Assembly: GCA_041393535.1 (NCBI GenBank)
Contig: JAWKJY010000002.1
Coordinates: 310,001 to 374,000, forward strand
DNA length: 64,000 bases
Direction: 5' to 3'
From: JAWKJY01 sp041393535
GTDB taxonomy: Bacteria > Actinomycetota > Thermoleophilia > Gaiellales > Gaiellaceae
This document shows, one piece after another, positions 24,618-32,691 of this stretch; the stretch's first letter is position 1; the number at the start of each line of letters is the position of its first letter. The notes below the pieces were generated by a model. It saw only the letters and a program-made list of their open reading frames with translations. It made no database searches and was not told the DNA's origin. A program made the position numbers and the translations under genes.

Positions 24618-26372
24618 GTGGCGATCCTCGGCATCGACGTCGGCGGCACCTTCACGGACGCCGTCCTGCTCGACGCCGGCACGCTGCGCACCGCGAAGGT
24701 GCCGACGCAGGCGAGCCAGGAGGAGTCCGTCGTCGCCGCCGCGCGGGCCGTCGGCGCGGGGGAGGGCGGGCTCGCGCTCGAGCGCTTCACGCACGGGACG
24801 ACCGTCGCGACGAACGCCTTCCTCGAGCGCAAGGGCGCCCGCACCGCCTTCGTCGCGACCGAGGGCTTCGAGCACCTGCTCCACCTGCGCCGTCAGAACC
24901 GCGCGCACCTCTACCGGCTGGAGGTCGCGCATCCGCCGCCTCTCGTCCCGCTCGAGCGCTGCGTCGGCGTGCGTGAGCGGATGGGCCCGGACGGGGTGCT
25001 CGTCGAGCTCGACCTCTCGACCCTGCCCGCGATCGACGCCGACGCGGTCGCGATCTGCCTGCTGTTCTCGTTCCGCGACCCGTCGCACGAGCAGCGGGTC
25101 GCCGAGGAGGTGCGCCGGCGGCTGCCGCACGCGCACGTGGTCGCCTCGCACGAGGTCGCGCCCGAGTTCCGCGAGTACGAGCGCGCCTCGACGACCGCCG
25201 CCGACGCCTACCTCGGCCCCGTCGTCTCCCGCTACCTGCGCGCGCTCGGGGCGCGCTGCCGCGAGGCGGGGCTGCCCGAGCCGCTCGTCATGCGCTCCTC
25301 CGGCGGCGTCGCGACGATCGAGGAGGCGGCCGCGCACCCGTCCTGGATCCTGGTCTCGGGCCCCGCGGGCGGGGTCGTCGGGGCCGCGAAGGCGGCCCGG
25401 CTGGCCGGGTTCCCGAACGCGATCTCGTTCGACATGGGCGGCACGTCGACGGACGTCTGCCTGATCACGGACGGCCGCGCGGAGCGCTCGACGGAGCGGA
25501 CGGTCGGCGGCCTGCCGATCCGCCTGCCGACCGTCGACATCCACACGGTCGGCGCGGGCGGCGGCTCGATCGTCTGGCAGGACGCAGGCGGTGCGATCCG
25601 CGTCGGCCCCCAGAGCGCCGGCGCGACGCCCGGGCCGGCCTGCTACGGCCGCGGCGGCACCGAGGCGACGGTCACGGACGCGAACCTCCTGCTCGGTCGC
25701 CTGCCCGACCGGCTGCCCGGCGACCTCGTGCTCGACCGCGACGCTGCGGCACGCGCGCTCGGCGGGCTCGACCCGGCCGGCGTGATCGAGATCGTCAATG
25801 CCGAGATGCTGCGCGCGCTGCGCGTCGTCTCGGTCGAGCGCGGCGTCGACCCGCGGGACTACGCGCTCGTCGCCTTCGGCGGCGCCGGCCCGCTCCACGC
25901 GTGCGCGCTCGCCGAGGAGATCGGCATGCGGACCGTGCTCGTCCCCGAGGCGGCGGGCGTCCTGTCGGCGCTCGGCCTCGTCGCGAGCGACGAGCGGCGG
26001 GATCACGTTCGCTCGTACGTCCGCCCGCTCGCCGAGGTGACCGACCTGCCGACCGAGGGCGAGGCCGACCTCCGCTACCGCGGCCAGTCGTTCGAGCTGA
26101 CCGTGCCGCTCGGCGGTGACGTCGAGCAGGCGTTCCACCGCGCGCACGAGGAGCGCTACGGCTACGCGGATCGCGGCCGCGACGTCGAGCTGGTCGCGGT
26201 CAGGACCGCGGACGTCGTCCCGGGGCCGACCCTCGACCTCAGGTCGAGCGCGAGTCATCGGGTGGCCGGGCCGTTCCTGCTCGAGCTGCCCGGCGCGACC
26301 TGCTGGGTGCCGGACGGCTGGGCGGGGGAGACGGACGCGAACGGGACGCTCGTGCTCGAGGATCGCCGGTGA
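24618..26372 (+). CDS. hyuA: Hydantoinase/oxoprolinase subunit A (second copy)
   Basis: About 584 residues from GTG 24618. All ASKHA signatures are intact: VAILGIDVGGTFTDAVLLD, FTHGTTVATNAFLERKG, MRSSGGVATIEEA, LVSGPAGGVVGAA, ISFDMGGTSTDVC, IHTVGAGGGSIVW, and FGGAGPLHACALAEEIG, the segment broken in the first copy. About 100 residues shorter than the first HyuA because of a compact C-terminal domain. Overlaps hyuB by 4 nt (GTGA), the standard arrangement. Substrate unknown. Confidence 0.93.
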   Translation: MAILGIDVGGTFTDAVLLDAGTLRTAKVPTQASQEESVVAAARAVGAGEGGLALERFTHGTTVATNAFLERKGARTAFVATEGFEHLLHLRRQNRAHLYRLEVAHPPPLVPLERCVGVRERMGPDGVLVELDLSTLPAIDADAVAICLLFSFRDPSHEQRVAEEVRRRLPHAHVVASHEVAPEFREYERASTTAADAYLGPVVSRYLRALGARCREAGLPEPLVMRSSGGVATIEEAAAHPSWILVSGPAGGVVGAAKAARLAGFPNAISFDMGGTSTDVCLITDGRAERSTERTVGGLPIRLPTVDIHTVGAGGGSIVWQDAGGAIRVGPQSAGATPGPACYGRGGTEATVTDANLLLGRLPDRLPGDLVLDRDAAARALGGLDPAGVIEIVNAEMLRALRVVSVERGVDPRDYALVAFGGAGPLHACALAEEIGMRTVLVPEAAGVLSALGLVASDERRDHVRSYVRPLAEVTDLPTEGEADLRYRGQSFELTVPLGGDVEQAFHRAHEERYGYADRGRDVELVAVRTADVVPGPTLDLRSSASHRVAGPFLLELPGATCWVPDGWAGETDANGTLVLEDRR

Positions 26373-27865
26373 GCGCGCCGATCTCGGTCGAGCTGCAGGT
26401 GATCGGCTCTGCGCTGCGGGCCGCGGCCGAGGAGATGGGCGCGGTGCTGATCCGCTCGGCGTTCTCCTCCAACATCAAGGAGCGGCGCGACTGCTCGACG
26501 GCGATCTTCTCGGCCGACGGCCGGATGATCGCGCAGGCCGAGCACATCCCCGTCCACCTCGGCGCGATGCCCGAGGCCGTCGCCGCGGTGATGGCGCGCG
26601 ATCCGCAGCCGGGCGAGGTCTGGGCGTTGAACGACCCGTACACCGGTGGCACGCACCTGCCCGACATCACGCTCGTCTCGCGGACGGAGGTCGGCTTCGC
26701 GGTCAGCCGCGCGCACCACGCGGACGTCGGCGGCATGGAGCCCGCGAGCCTGCCGGCGACGTCGCGCGAGCTGTACCAGGAGGGGCTGATCATCCCGCCC
26801 ACGCGGCTCGACGACAACGTGCTCGAGCTGATGCTCGCGAACATGCGCAACCCGAGCCAGCGCCGGGGCGACCTGCGCGCGCAGCTCGCCGCGCACCGCG
26901 TCGCCGAGGAGCGGATCGCCGAGCTCTGCCGGACGAAGGGCCGGGCGCGCGTCGAGGCGGCGATGGACGAGCTGTACGCCTACTCCGAGCGGCTGATGCG
27001 GGCGGCGATCGGTCGGCTCCCCGACGGCCGCTACGAGGCCGAGGACGTGCTCGAGCCGGTCGACGGCCAGCTGGTCATCCGCGTGGCGGTCACGATCGCC
27101 GGCGACGAGGTCGACATCGACTTCGCGGGCACCTCGCCGCAGTACGACGGCAACCTGAACTGCCCGCTCGCCGTCTGCCGCTCGGCCTGCTACTTCGTCG
27201 TCCGCTGCCTGACCGAGCCGGACGTGCCGGCGTCCGGCGGGGCCTTCGCCCCCGTGACGGTGCGCGCGCCCGAGGGCTGCCTCGTCAACGCCTCGTTCCC
27301 GGGCGCGGTCGTCGCGGGCAACACGGAGACGTCGAGCCGGATCACGGACGCCGTCTTCTCGGCGTTCGCGCACGCGATGCCGGTGGCGGCCCAGGGGCAG
27401 GGGACGATGAACAACACGACGTACGGCACGAGCGCGTTCGCGTACTACGAGACGATCGGCGGCGGCCAGGGCGCGAGCCCGAACGCGGACGGCCCCTCGG
27501 CGGTGCACGTCGCGATGTCGAACACGTACAACACGCCGGCCGAGGCGCTCGAGCTCGCCTACCCGATGCGCGTCGAGCGCTACTCGCTCCGCCTCGGCTC
27601 GGGCGGCGCCGGTCGCTTCCGCGGCGGCGACGGCGTGATCCGCGAGATCCGCGTGCTCGCGCCCGTGCGCTTCTCCGTGCTCGCCGACCGGCGCCTGACG
27701 CCGCCGAGCGGCCGTGACGGCGGCGCGCCGGGCGCGTGCGGGCGCACGCTCGTGAACGGCGAGGAGCTGCCGCCGAAGGCCACCATCTCGCTCCGGGCCG
27801 GCGACGTCGTCCGGGTCGAGTCCCCGGGCGGCGGCGGCTACGGCCCGCCGCCCGCCGCGGCCTGA
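26369..27865 (+). CDS. hyuB: Hydantoinase B/oxoprolinase subunit (second copy)
   Basis: 498 residues from GTG 26369. HyuB signatures: VELQVIGSALRAAAEEMGAVLIRSAFS, NIKERRDCSTAIFSADGRMIAQAEHIPVHLGAMP, VWALNDPYTGGTHLPD, HHADVGGMEPASLP, IPPTRL, NMRNPSQRRGDLRAQLAA. The C-terminal Gly-rich segment (GSGGAGRFRGGDG) is kept. It belongs to the methylhydantoinase/acetophenone-carboxylase-like branch by the NDPYTGGTHLPD pattern and forms the AB complex with the preceding gene. Confidence 0.93.
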   Translation: MSAPISVELQVIGSALRAAAEEMGAVLIRSAFSSNIKERRDCSTAIFSADGRMIAQAEHIPVHLGAMPEAVAAVMARDPQPGEVWALNDPYTGGTHLPDITLVSRTEVGFAVSRAHHADVGGMEPASLPATSRELYQEGLIIPPTRLDDNVLELMLANMRNPSQRRGDLRAQLAAHRVAEERIAELCRTKGRARVEAAMDELYAYSERLMRAAIGRLPDGRYEAEDVLEPVDGQLVIRVAVTIAGDEVDIDFAGTSPQYDGNLNCPLAVCRSACYFVVRCLTEPDVPASGGAFAPVTVRAPEGCLVNASFPGAVVAGNTETSSRITDAVFSAFAHAMPVAAQGQGTMNNTTYGTSAFAYYETIGGGQGASPNADGPSAVHVAMSNTYNTPAEALELAYPMRVERYSLRLGSGGAGRFRGGDGVIREIRVLAPVRFSVLADRRLTPPSGRDGGAPGACGRTLVNGEELPPKATISLRAGDVVRVESPGGGGYGPPPAAA

Positions 27866-27994
27866 CCGGCGCCCACCGGCGCTGCGGCCGCGTTCGTCGC
27901 GCTGCCGTGGCGGATCGCGCGGCGGGGGACGAGCGCGGGCCGGCACGGCGGCGTGCGGCCGAGCCTGCCGTCCTCCGCGGCCGGCTGTCGACCG

Positions 27995-28052
27995 ATCGGC
28001 ACGGAATCGGCACGCTCGCGTGTCGAACACGTGCGTCGTTCGGCGCTAGGCT
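27995..28052 (+). promoter_or_regulatory. Dispersed promoter element, copy A
   Basis: ATCGGCAC at 27995-28002 and again at 28006-28013 (11-bp period), CGTGTC at 28019-28024, then 22 nt and a TAGGCT -10 box at 28047-28052, exactly 33 nt after the second repeat. No co-directional gene follows; the next gene is on the other strand. Confidence 0.6.
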
Positions 28053-28058
28053 CCGTGC

Positions 28059-28362
28059 CGGAGGCACGCGGTTCCCCCACCCTGGGTGGGAGACCCGCGC
28101 CCACGGCAGAGTTGGCCATGGCCGTCGGGGTCATGGCCGGACGGGCCATGTCCAGCGCGGGACTGCCACGGAGCGTCGGGCCGAGGTCCGTGGAGAGGCG
28201 ACCCCGGTCGTGTGCGGCGGGTCGCGCGAGCTCGGCCCGGCACCAGCGGGTTCCGTCCGATCCCACGTCCCTCTCGGGCGAGCTGACCGCGCACCCGTGC
28301 CCGGCAACGTGCTGGATCCGGCCCGGACCGCGCGGAGGGCCGCCGGCAGCCGGCGGCCCTCC
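28059..28362 (+). ncRNA. Candidate structured small RNA, copy A
   Basis: Predicted transcript from ~28059 after the copy A promoter. Begins with GGAGGCACG and the perfect hairpin CCCACCC-T-GGGTGGG (28077-28091), then several GGCCATG inverted segments, and ends at a perfect 13-bp hairpin (28334-28346 with 28350-28362, loop CAG) that also serves the convergent FAS1 gene. The core is shared with copies B, C and D. The 27866-27990 part of this gap shows nothing recognisable. Coding seems unlikely because the start codon found in the other copies is GCG here. Confidence 0.45.
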
Positions 28363-28380
28363 AGTCGGTGCTCGGGACGA

Positions 28381-28962
28381 CTACGAGTCGGCGGGGATGA
28401 GCACGGTGTCGATGACGTGGATGACGCCGTTGGAGGCCTCGATGTCGGGGGTGACGACGGTGGCGTCGTTGACCTTGACGGTGTCGCCGAGGGAGATGGT
28501 GAGGTCGCCGCCCTCGAGGGTGGCGGCCATCTGGCCGTCGGTGAGGTCGCTGGAGAGGACCTTGCCGGGGACGACGTGGTACTGGAGGATCTTGGTCAGC
28601 TGGTCCTTGTTCTCGGGCTTGAGCAGGTCCTCGAGGGTTGCCGGGTCGAGCTTGGCGAATGCCTCGTCGGTGGGTGCGAAGACCGTGAACGGCCCCTCGC
28701 CCTTGAGGGCGTCGACGAGCCCGGCGGCCTGGAGGGCGGCCGCGAGGGTGGTGAACGACCCGGCCTCGACGGCGGTGTCGACGATGTCCTTGGCGCCGGC
28801 GGTCGGCGCGGACTCGGCCGGTGCGGGCTCCGCAGGCGCGGCGGACTCCGCGGGCGCCGGTGCGGGCGCCGGAGCGGGCTCGGCCTCGTCGTTGCCGCCG
28901 CACGCGGCGAGTCCGAGGCTGACTGCGAGAACCGCCCCTGCGGCGAGCAGCTTGCTGCGCAT
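28381..28962 (-). CDS. Single-FAS1 (fasciclin) lipoprotein
   Basis: 193 residues from ATG 28962 with GAAAGGAG upstream. Lipoprotein signal (LLAAGAVLAVSLGLAAC, lipobox LAAC), an Ala/Pro/Glu-rich linker, then one FAS1 domain: DIVDTAVEAGSFTTLAAAL, GPFTVFAPTDEAFAKL, LQYHVVPGKVLSSDL and ASNGVIHVIDTVL. Similar in size and layout to the MPB70-type adhesion family. Probably anchored to the outer membrane leaflet as a surface adhesin. Related in domain, not in length, to the 4xFAS1 protein at 22-24 kb. Confidence 0.92.
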   Translation of the reverse strand: MRSKLLAAGAVLAVSLGLAACGGNDEAEPAPAPAPAPAESAAPAEPAPAESAPTAGAKDIVDTAVEAGSFTTLAAALQAAGLVDALKGEGPFTVFAPTDEAFAKLDPATLEDLLKPENKDQLTKILQYHVVPGKVLSSDLTDGQMAATLEGGDLTISLGDTVKVNDATVVTPDIEASNGVIHVIDTVLIPADS

Positions 28963-29135
28963 CGGTTCCGTACTCCTTTCGTCCAGGTTTCGTAGAGAGA
29001 TACGGAGCTCCCGGGCGGTGCGGATGACATGTCCTCGAGATTCGTGCCCGGCGGCCCGCCACGGCCGCGCTCGACCGGGTGGGGCCGCAGTGCGCGGCGC
29101 GCGGCTCGACTGCCTCCCGGAGTAGGATTCGGGCC

Positions 29136-30062
29136 ATGGCCGCGCCGGTCATGCACTGGGACGACGTCCCCGGTCGACGCCGAGGCGGCGGCCACCTCGG
29201 GGGCACGTGGCACGACCTCGGACGCGCGATCGGCGCGGTCGACGTCGGGCTCCGTCGGATCCTGCTGCCGCCGGGCACGTGGTCGACGCCGGCGCACCGC
29301 CACCTCGCCGAGGAGGAGATCCACTTCCTGCTGGCCGGCGACGGCATCTCGTGGCAGGACGGCGAGGCGTTCGAGGTGCGGGCGGGCGACTGCCTCGTCC
29401 ACCTCGCGGGCGCGGAGGCCCACACGCTGCGCGCCGGGCCGAACGGGCTCGACGTCCTGGCGTTCGGGGAGCGCGTCGCGCCCGGGAGCACGGCCATCCC
29501 GCGGGCCGCCGTCGCGTGGCACGGGACGACGTGGATCGAGGCCGGCGTCGGGCCGAACCCCTTCGAGCGCGACGAGGCCCTCGGGCCTCCCGACGTGCCG
29601 GATCTGTCCCCGCGACCCGCGCGGATCCTCAACCTCGACGCGGTCGCCGACAAGCGCTTCGGTCAGGGTGAGCGCGTGCGCGCCGTCCGCCGCGACCTCG
29701 GGCGCGAGGCCGGCTCCGTGCGCACCGGGCTCTCGCACGTGGAGGTCGCCCCGGGCGCGTGGAACGCCCCTGCGCACTGCCACGCGGCCGAGGAGGAGCT
29801 CTTCGTCGTGCTCGCCGGGGACGGCGTGCTCGAGCTCGGGAACGAGGAGCATCCGGTCAGGCCGGGCTCGATCGTCTCGCGTCCCCCCGGCACGGGTGTC
29901 GCGCACGCGTTCCGGGCCGGGCCGAGAGGGCTGACGCTGCTCGCGTACGGCAACCGCAAGCCGCACGACATGACCTACTACCCGCGCTCGGACAAGGTGT
30001 ACCTGCGCGGGCTCCGTCTGATCGGCCGGATCGAGCGGCTCGACTACTGGGACGGGGAGTAG
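29136..30062 (+). CDS. Bicupin-domain protein
   Basis: 308 residues from ATG 29136. TAGGAT at 29123-29128 lies 7 nt before the ATG, so the gene is probably leaderless. Two cupin barrels: residues ~25-110 (TPAHRHLAEEEIHFLLAGDGISWQDG, GDCLVHLAGAEAHTLRAG) and ~185-285 (APAHCHAAEEELFVVLAGDGVLELG, GSIVSRPPGTGVAHAFRAG). Both keep the HxH...E metal-ligand pattern, and a later His (EAHTL, VAHAF) is present. Likely a metal-dependent sugar/acid-binding enzyme or a small-molecule sensor; substrate cannot be called. Confidence 0.87.
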   Translation: MAAPVMHWDDVPGRRRGGGHLGGTWHDLGRAIGAVDVGLRRILLPPGTWSTPAHRHLAEEEIHFLLAGDGISWQDGEAFEVRAGDCLVHLAGAEAHTLRAGPNGLDVLAFGERVAPGSTAIPRAAVAWHGTTWIEAGVGPNPFERDEALGPPDVPDLSPRPARILNLDAVADKRFGQGERVRAVRRDLGREAGSVRTGLSHVEVAPGAWNAPAHCHAAEEELFVVLAGDGVLELGNEEHPVRPGSIVSRPPGTGVAHAFRAGPRGLTLLAYGNRKPHDMTYYPRSDKVYLRGLRLIGRIERLDYWDGE

Positions 30063-30080
30063 GCGCCGGCCGGAGCCGGC

Positions 30081-30884
30081 TCACGGCTCGGGGAGCACGC
30101 CGGCCGGGTCGAGGCAGAGGACGACCCGCTGGTCGAGCACGAGCGCGCCGGCGACCGCTCGGAGCGGCGCGCCCGGCAGTGGCGCGAGCGGCTGCGTCGG
30201 GTGCTCGATCGCGACGGCCTCGTCCGCGAGCAGCCCGGCGGCGCCCCTCGGGGTCTCCACGACGACGCACAGCTCCCGTGCTCCGCCGGGCACCCGGAGC
30301 AGGTTGGCCAGGTCGACGGCCGGGACGAGCGCGCCGCGGAGCGCGACCAGGCCGGCGACCCCGTCGACCGGCGTCCCGACCTGCCGCAGGGGCGGTGTCT
30401 CGACCACCTCGCGGACGCTCGTGAGCGGGATCCCGACCTCGGTCTCGCCGAGCCGCACGACGAGCAGCGGGCCGGGCGAGCCCGGCCGCCCGTCGGCGGC
30501 GCCGGCCGTGCCGACGAGCGCAGCCGCGAGTTCCTCGATCGCGTCCGCGACCGCGGCCAGCCGCGCCGGCGGGAGGACGGCGAGCGCGCCGGCGAGCGGG
30601 TCGGCCCGCTCGGGCGGCGGCACGAGCGCGGTGAGGGTGACCCGGCGCCGGTCGGCCGGGTCCGGGACGCGGGCGACGGCCCCCTCCGACACGAGGGCGC
30701 CGACCAGCCCGGACACGGTGCTCTTCGCGAGGCCGATCCGCCGTGCGAGGTCGCCCGGCGTCAGGGGGCCGTGCTCGGCGATGGTCTCGAGCGCTCGATC
30801 CCGCGCCGACGGGGCCGCCCGGGCGAGTCTCGGGAGGATCGATTCGATTGACGAACGGATCCGTTCGGTATGCGAATCATCCAT
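30081..30884 (-). CDS. MarR-type winged-helix regulator fused to a CheW-like domain
   Basis: 267 residues from ATG 30884; on this strand TACGCT (30896-30891) is 6 nt upstream, so leaderless. Residues ~20-95 form a MarR-like HTH (ALETIAEHGPLTPGDLARRIGLAKSTVSGLVGALVSEGAVARVPDPADRRRVTLT). Residues ~140-265 are CheW-like (LLVVRLGETEVGIPLTSVREVVETPPLRQV, VDGVAGLVALRGALVPAVDLANLL, AAGLLADEAVAI). CheW normally couples chemoreceptors to CheA and I know of no standard MarR-CheW architecture. No che genes lie in this window. A strong palindrome in the first codons (30841-30878) may be its operator. Confidence 0.82.
   Translation of the reverse strand: MDDSHTERIRSSIESILPRLARAAPSARDRALETIAEHGPLTPGDLARRIGLAKSTVSGLVGALVSEGAVARVPDPADRRRVTLTALVPPPERADPLAGALAVLPPARLAAVADAIEELAAALVGTAGAADGRPGSPGPLLVVRLGETEVGIPLTSVREVVETPPLRQVGTPVDGVAGLVALRGALVPAVDLANLLRVPGGARELCVVVETPRGAAGLLADEAVAIEHPTQPLAPLPGAPLRAVAGALVLDQRVVLCLDPAGVLPEP
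30841..30878. promoter_or_regulatory. Double palindrome inside the start of the MarR-CheW gene (candidate operator)
   Basis: GATTCG-N5-CGAACGGATCCGTTCG-N5-CGAATC. The central 16 bp are a perfect palindrome, and the outer hexamers are placed symmetrically about the same centre (between 30859 and 30860). It lies in codons ~3-15, just downstream of the presumed leaderless start, where binding would block transcription: a likely autoregulatory site. Confidence 0.5.
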
Positions 30885-30950
30885 GGCGCAAGCGTACCGA
30901 TCCGTGGAGGCTGTCGGTGACGGCCGTCCCGTTGCGACGCGTGTGGGGCG

Positions 30951-31008
30951 ATTGGCGCAGCATCGGCGCGGTCTCGTGACGGACGCGTGCGCTCTTGCGG
31001 CCTATGCT
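30951..31008 (+). promoter_or_regulatory. Dispersed promoter element, copy B
   Basis: ATTGGCGC (30951-30958) and ATCGGCGC (30962-30969) at an 11-bp period, CGTGAC at 30975-30980, 22 nt, then TATGCT (31003-31008), again exactly 33 nt after the second repeat. Faces the 3' end of an opposite-strand gene. Confidence 0.6.
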
Positions 31009-31014
31009 CGTTCG

Positions 31015-31290
31015 CAGGTGGCTCGTGGAACCCCCACCCTGGGCGGGAATGCTCTTCGCGCGCGCGCGTGCGCGCGCGTGAAGCCGGCCACCGCAGACTC
31101 GCCTGGCGTGGGCCAGCCGACGGAGCGGCAGCCCCCAGATCGCGCCGCGTCCGAGGGCCGCGGCCGCGGGCGGCGGGCCCGCGCGAGCCGCCGGGCTCGG
31201 GGAGACGTCGCGCCGGCCGGAAGGCACGCGATCGCCCGGCGGCGACGCCGGCCGGAGCCGAGGCGCGCCCGGCGGCTCGCGCGGGCCCGC
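31015..31290 (+). ncRNA. Candidate structured small RNA, copy B, with a long terminal stem-loop
   Basis: Core shared with copies A, C and D (CGTGGAACCCCCACCCTGGGCGGG, given here only by its position 31024-31047). A GTG at 31025 opens an 18-codon frame (VEPPPWAGMLFARARARA, stop 31079-31081) in an alternating CG tract. A 24-bp perfect inverted repeat follows (31173-31196 with 31267-31290, 70-nt loop), a possible terminator or structural domain. The stretch 31291-31323 before the next gene's stop holds nothing notable. Confidence 0.4.
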
Positions 31291-31323
31291 AGGCGGTGCG
31301 CCGTCGCCCCGCAGAGCCCGGGC

Positions 31324-32079
31324 TCAGCGGCGGAAGCGCGGGCGGCGGGCGCCGTCGAGCTCGCGCTGCAGGCGGTCGCGCTCGGCCCGGAGCCGCTCGA
31401 CCTCGGCGCGCAGCTCCTCGACCCGCGCGCGCTCGTGCTCGAGCATCGTCTCCAGCCGGGCCGACTCGATGCGTGCATCCTCGCGATCCTCGAGCGCGTG
31501 CTGCAGCATGCGGCGCGCGCGGAGCGCCTCGATCCGCACGCTCTCCCGCTCCTCGGCGGCCAGGCCGAGCAGGCGGCGCTCCTCGGTCAGCGTGCTCGTG
31601 AGTCTCGTCAGCTCGCCCAGCAGGTCGAGGACGCCGACGGGCTCCGTCCCGTCGGGTGCAGGCTCGGGCGGGCCTGCGACGGGGGCCGGAGCGCGCACGT
31701 CCACGACGCCGCCGACCGGCTCCGCCGGCGTGAGCCGCTCGGCCGCGAGACCGTCCGGCCCCTGTGCGGCCGGCTGCGGACCTCGGGCGGCCGCGTCGGC
31801 CGACGAGGGAGCGCCTGCCGCCGCGGCGGGCTCGTCCGGCGCCTGACCCGCGTCCTCGCCGCCGGTCGGCTGCGGCTCGCCCTCCGGGCCGGCCCCGTCT
31901 GCGAGCACGTCGAGCGGCAGCCGCCAGACGCCCCGGGGCCCCGGCTCACGGAACGCCCCGGGAACGGCGCCGGCCGCGATGCGTCGGCGCAGGGTGGTCG
32001 TCGAGACGCCGAGCCGGCGCGCGGCCTCGTCGAGGCCGACCGCGTCGCCCTGCCGCGCGCTGTCCGCTACGTCGCTCAC
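31324..32079 (-). CDS. MerR/excisionase-type HTH protein with a long coiled coil
   Basis: 251 residues. N-terminal HTH_17-like domain (GLDEAARRLGVSTTTLRRRIAAGAVPGAF...GVWRLPLDVL), a ~90-residue Pro/Ala/Gly-rich disordered linker, then a ~100-residue coiled coil (VGVLDLLGELTRLTSTLTEERRLL to RAEVERLRAERDRLQRELD) ending in a basic RRPRFRR. The architecture fits a DNA-binding oligomeric protein, perhaps nucleoid- or cell-pole-associated. I do not recognise a named family. Separate from the ogt gene downstream by 45 nt. Confidence 0.75.
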   Translation of the reverse strand: MSDVADSARQGDAVGLDEAARRLGVSTTTLRRRIAAGAVPGAFREPGPRGVWRLPLDVLADGAGPEGEPQPTGGEDAGQAPDEPAAAAGAPSSADAAARGPQPAAQGPDGLAAERLTPAEPVGGVVDVRAPAPVAGPPEPAPDGTEPVGVLDLLGELTRLTSTLTEERRLLGLAAEERESVRIEALRARRMLQHALEDREDARIESARLETMLEHERARVEELRAEVERLRAERDRLQRELDGARRPRFRR

Positions 32080-32124
32080 GTCTCGCCCCGGGGTTCGCCG
32101 GCCCGCCCCCGGTTCCTCGCGCGC

Positions 32125-32691
32125 TCACAGCTCCAGCTGACCGAGCGCCCCCTCGAGCTCGAGCAGCCGGCGCTTCACGTCGAGCCCGCCCGCGTACCCC
32201 GTGAGGCTCCCGCTCGCGCCGAGCACGCGGTGGCACGGGAGGACGATCGCGATCGGGTTGGTGTGCATCGCGCGTCCGACCGCGCGGGACGCGGCCGGAC
32301 GGCCGACCCGGGCGGCGAGCGCCGCGTACGTCGTCGTCGATCCGTACGGGACGCGCACCAGCTCCGCGAGCACTGCCCGGTGGAACGGCGTCACCCGCAG
32401 GTCGAGCTCGAGCTCGAAGTCGCGGCGGGCGCCCGTGAAGTAGCCCTCGAGCTGGCGCCGCGCCTCGTCGAGCCGCCGGGGCGCACGCAGGACGCGCGTG
32501 CCGAACGCGCGGGCCAGGCCGTCGAGCGCCTCCTCGTCCTCGCCGAAGTGCACGCGGCACAGCCCCGCCTCGGTGCGCGCCAGCAGCAGCGGCCCGATCG
32601 GTGTCTCGGCGACGTCGTAGGCGACGTCGACGAGGCCGGCCTCCGCCGCCGCCTCGCGCAGCCGCCGGTCGAGCTCGTCCGGCACGGTCAT
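32125..32691 (-). CDS. ogt: Methylated-DNA--protein-cysteine methyltransferase
   Basis: 188 residues. Suicide DNA-repair enzyme that transfers alkyl groups from O6-alkylguanine to its own Cys. The catalytic PCHRV is in NPIAIVLPCHRVLGASGSLTGYAGG, with the DNA-binding HTH around VPYGSTTTYAALAARVGRPAASRAVG. The N-terminal half is the usual Ogt ribonuclease-like domain. Overlaps the sigma factor gene by 4 nt (ATGA), so both are co-translated; a sigma-repair pair suggests a stress regulon. Confidence 0.95.
   Translation of the reverse strand: MTVPDELDRRLREAAAEAGLVDVAYDVAETPIGPLLLARTEAGLCRVHFGEDEEALDGLARAFGTRVLRAPRRLDEARRQLEGYFTGARRDFELELDLRVTPFHRAVLAELVRVPYGSTTTYAALAARVGRPAASRAVGRAMHTNPIAIVLPCHRVLGASGSLTGYAGGLDVKRRLLELEGALGQLEL

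Noticed and set aside
31052..31080. Alternating CG tract with Z-DNA potential
   Set aside because: Noticeable, but in a genome this GC-rich such runs arise easily; no independent support.
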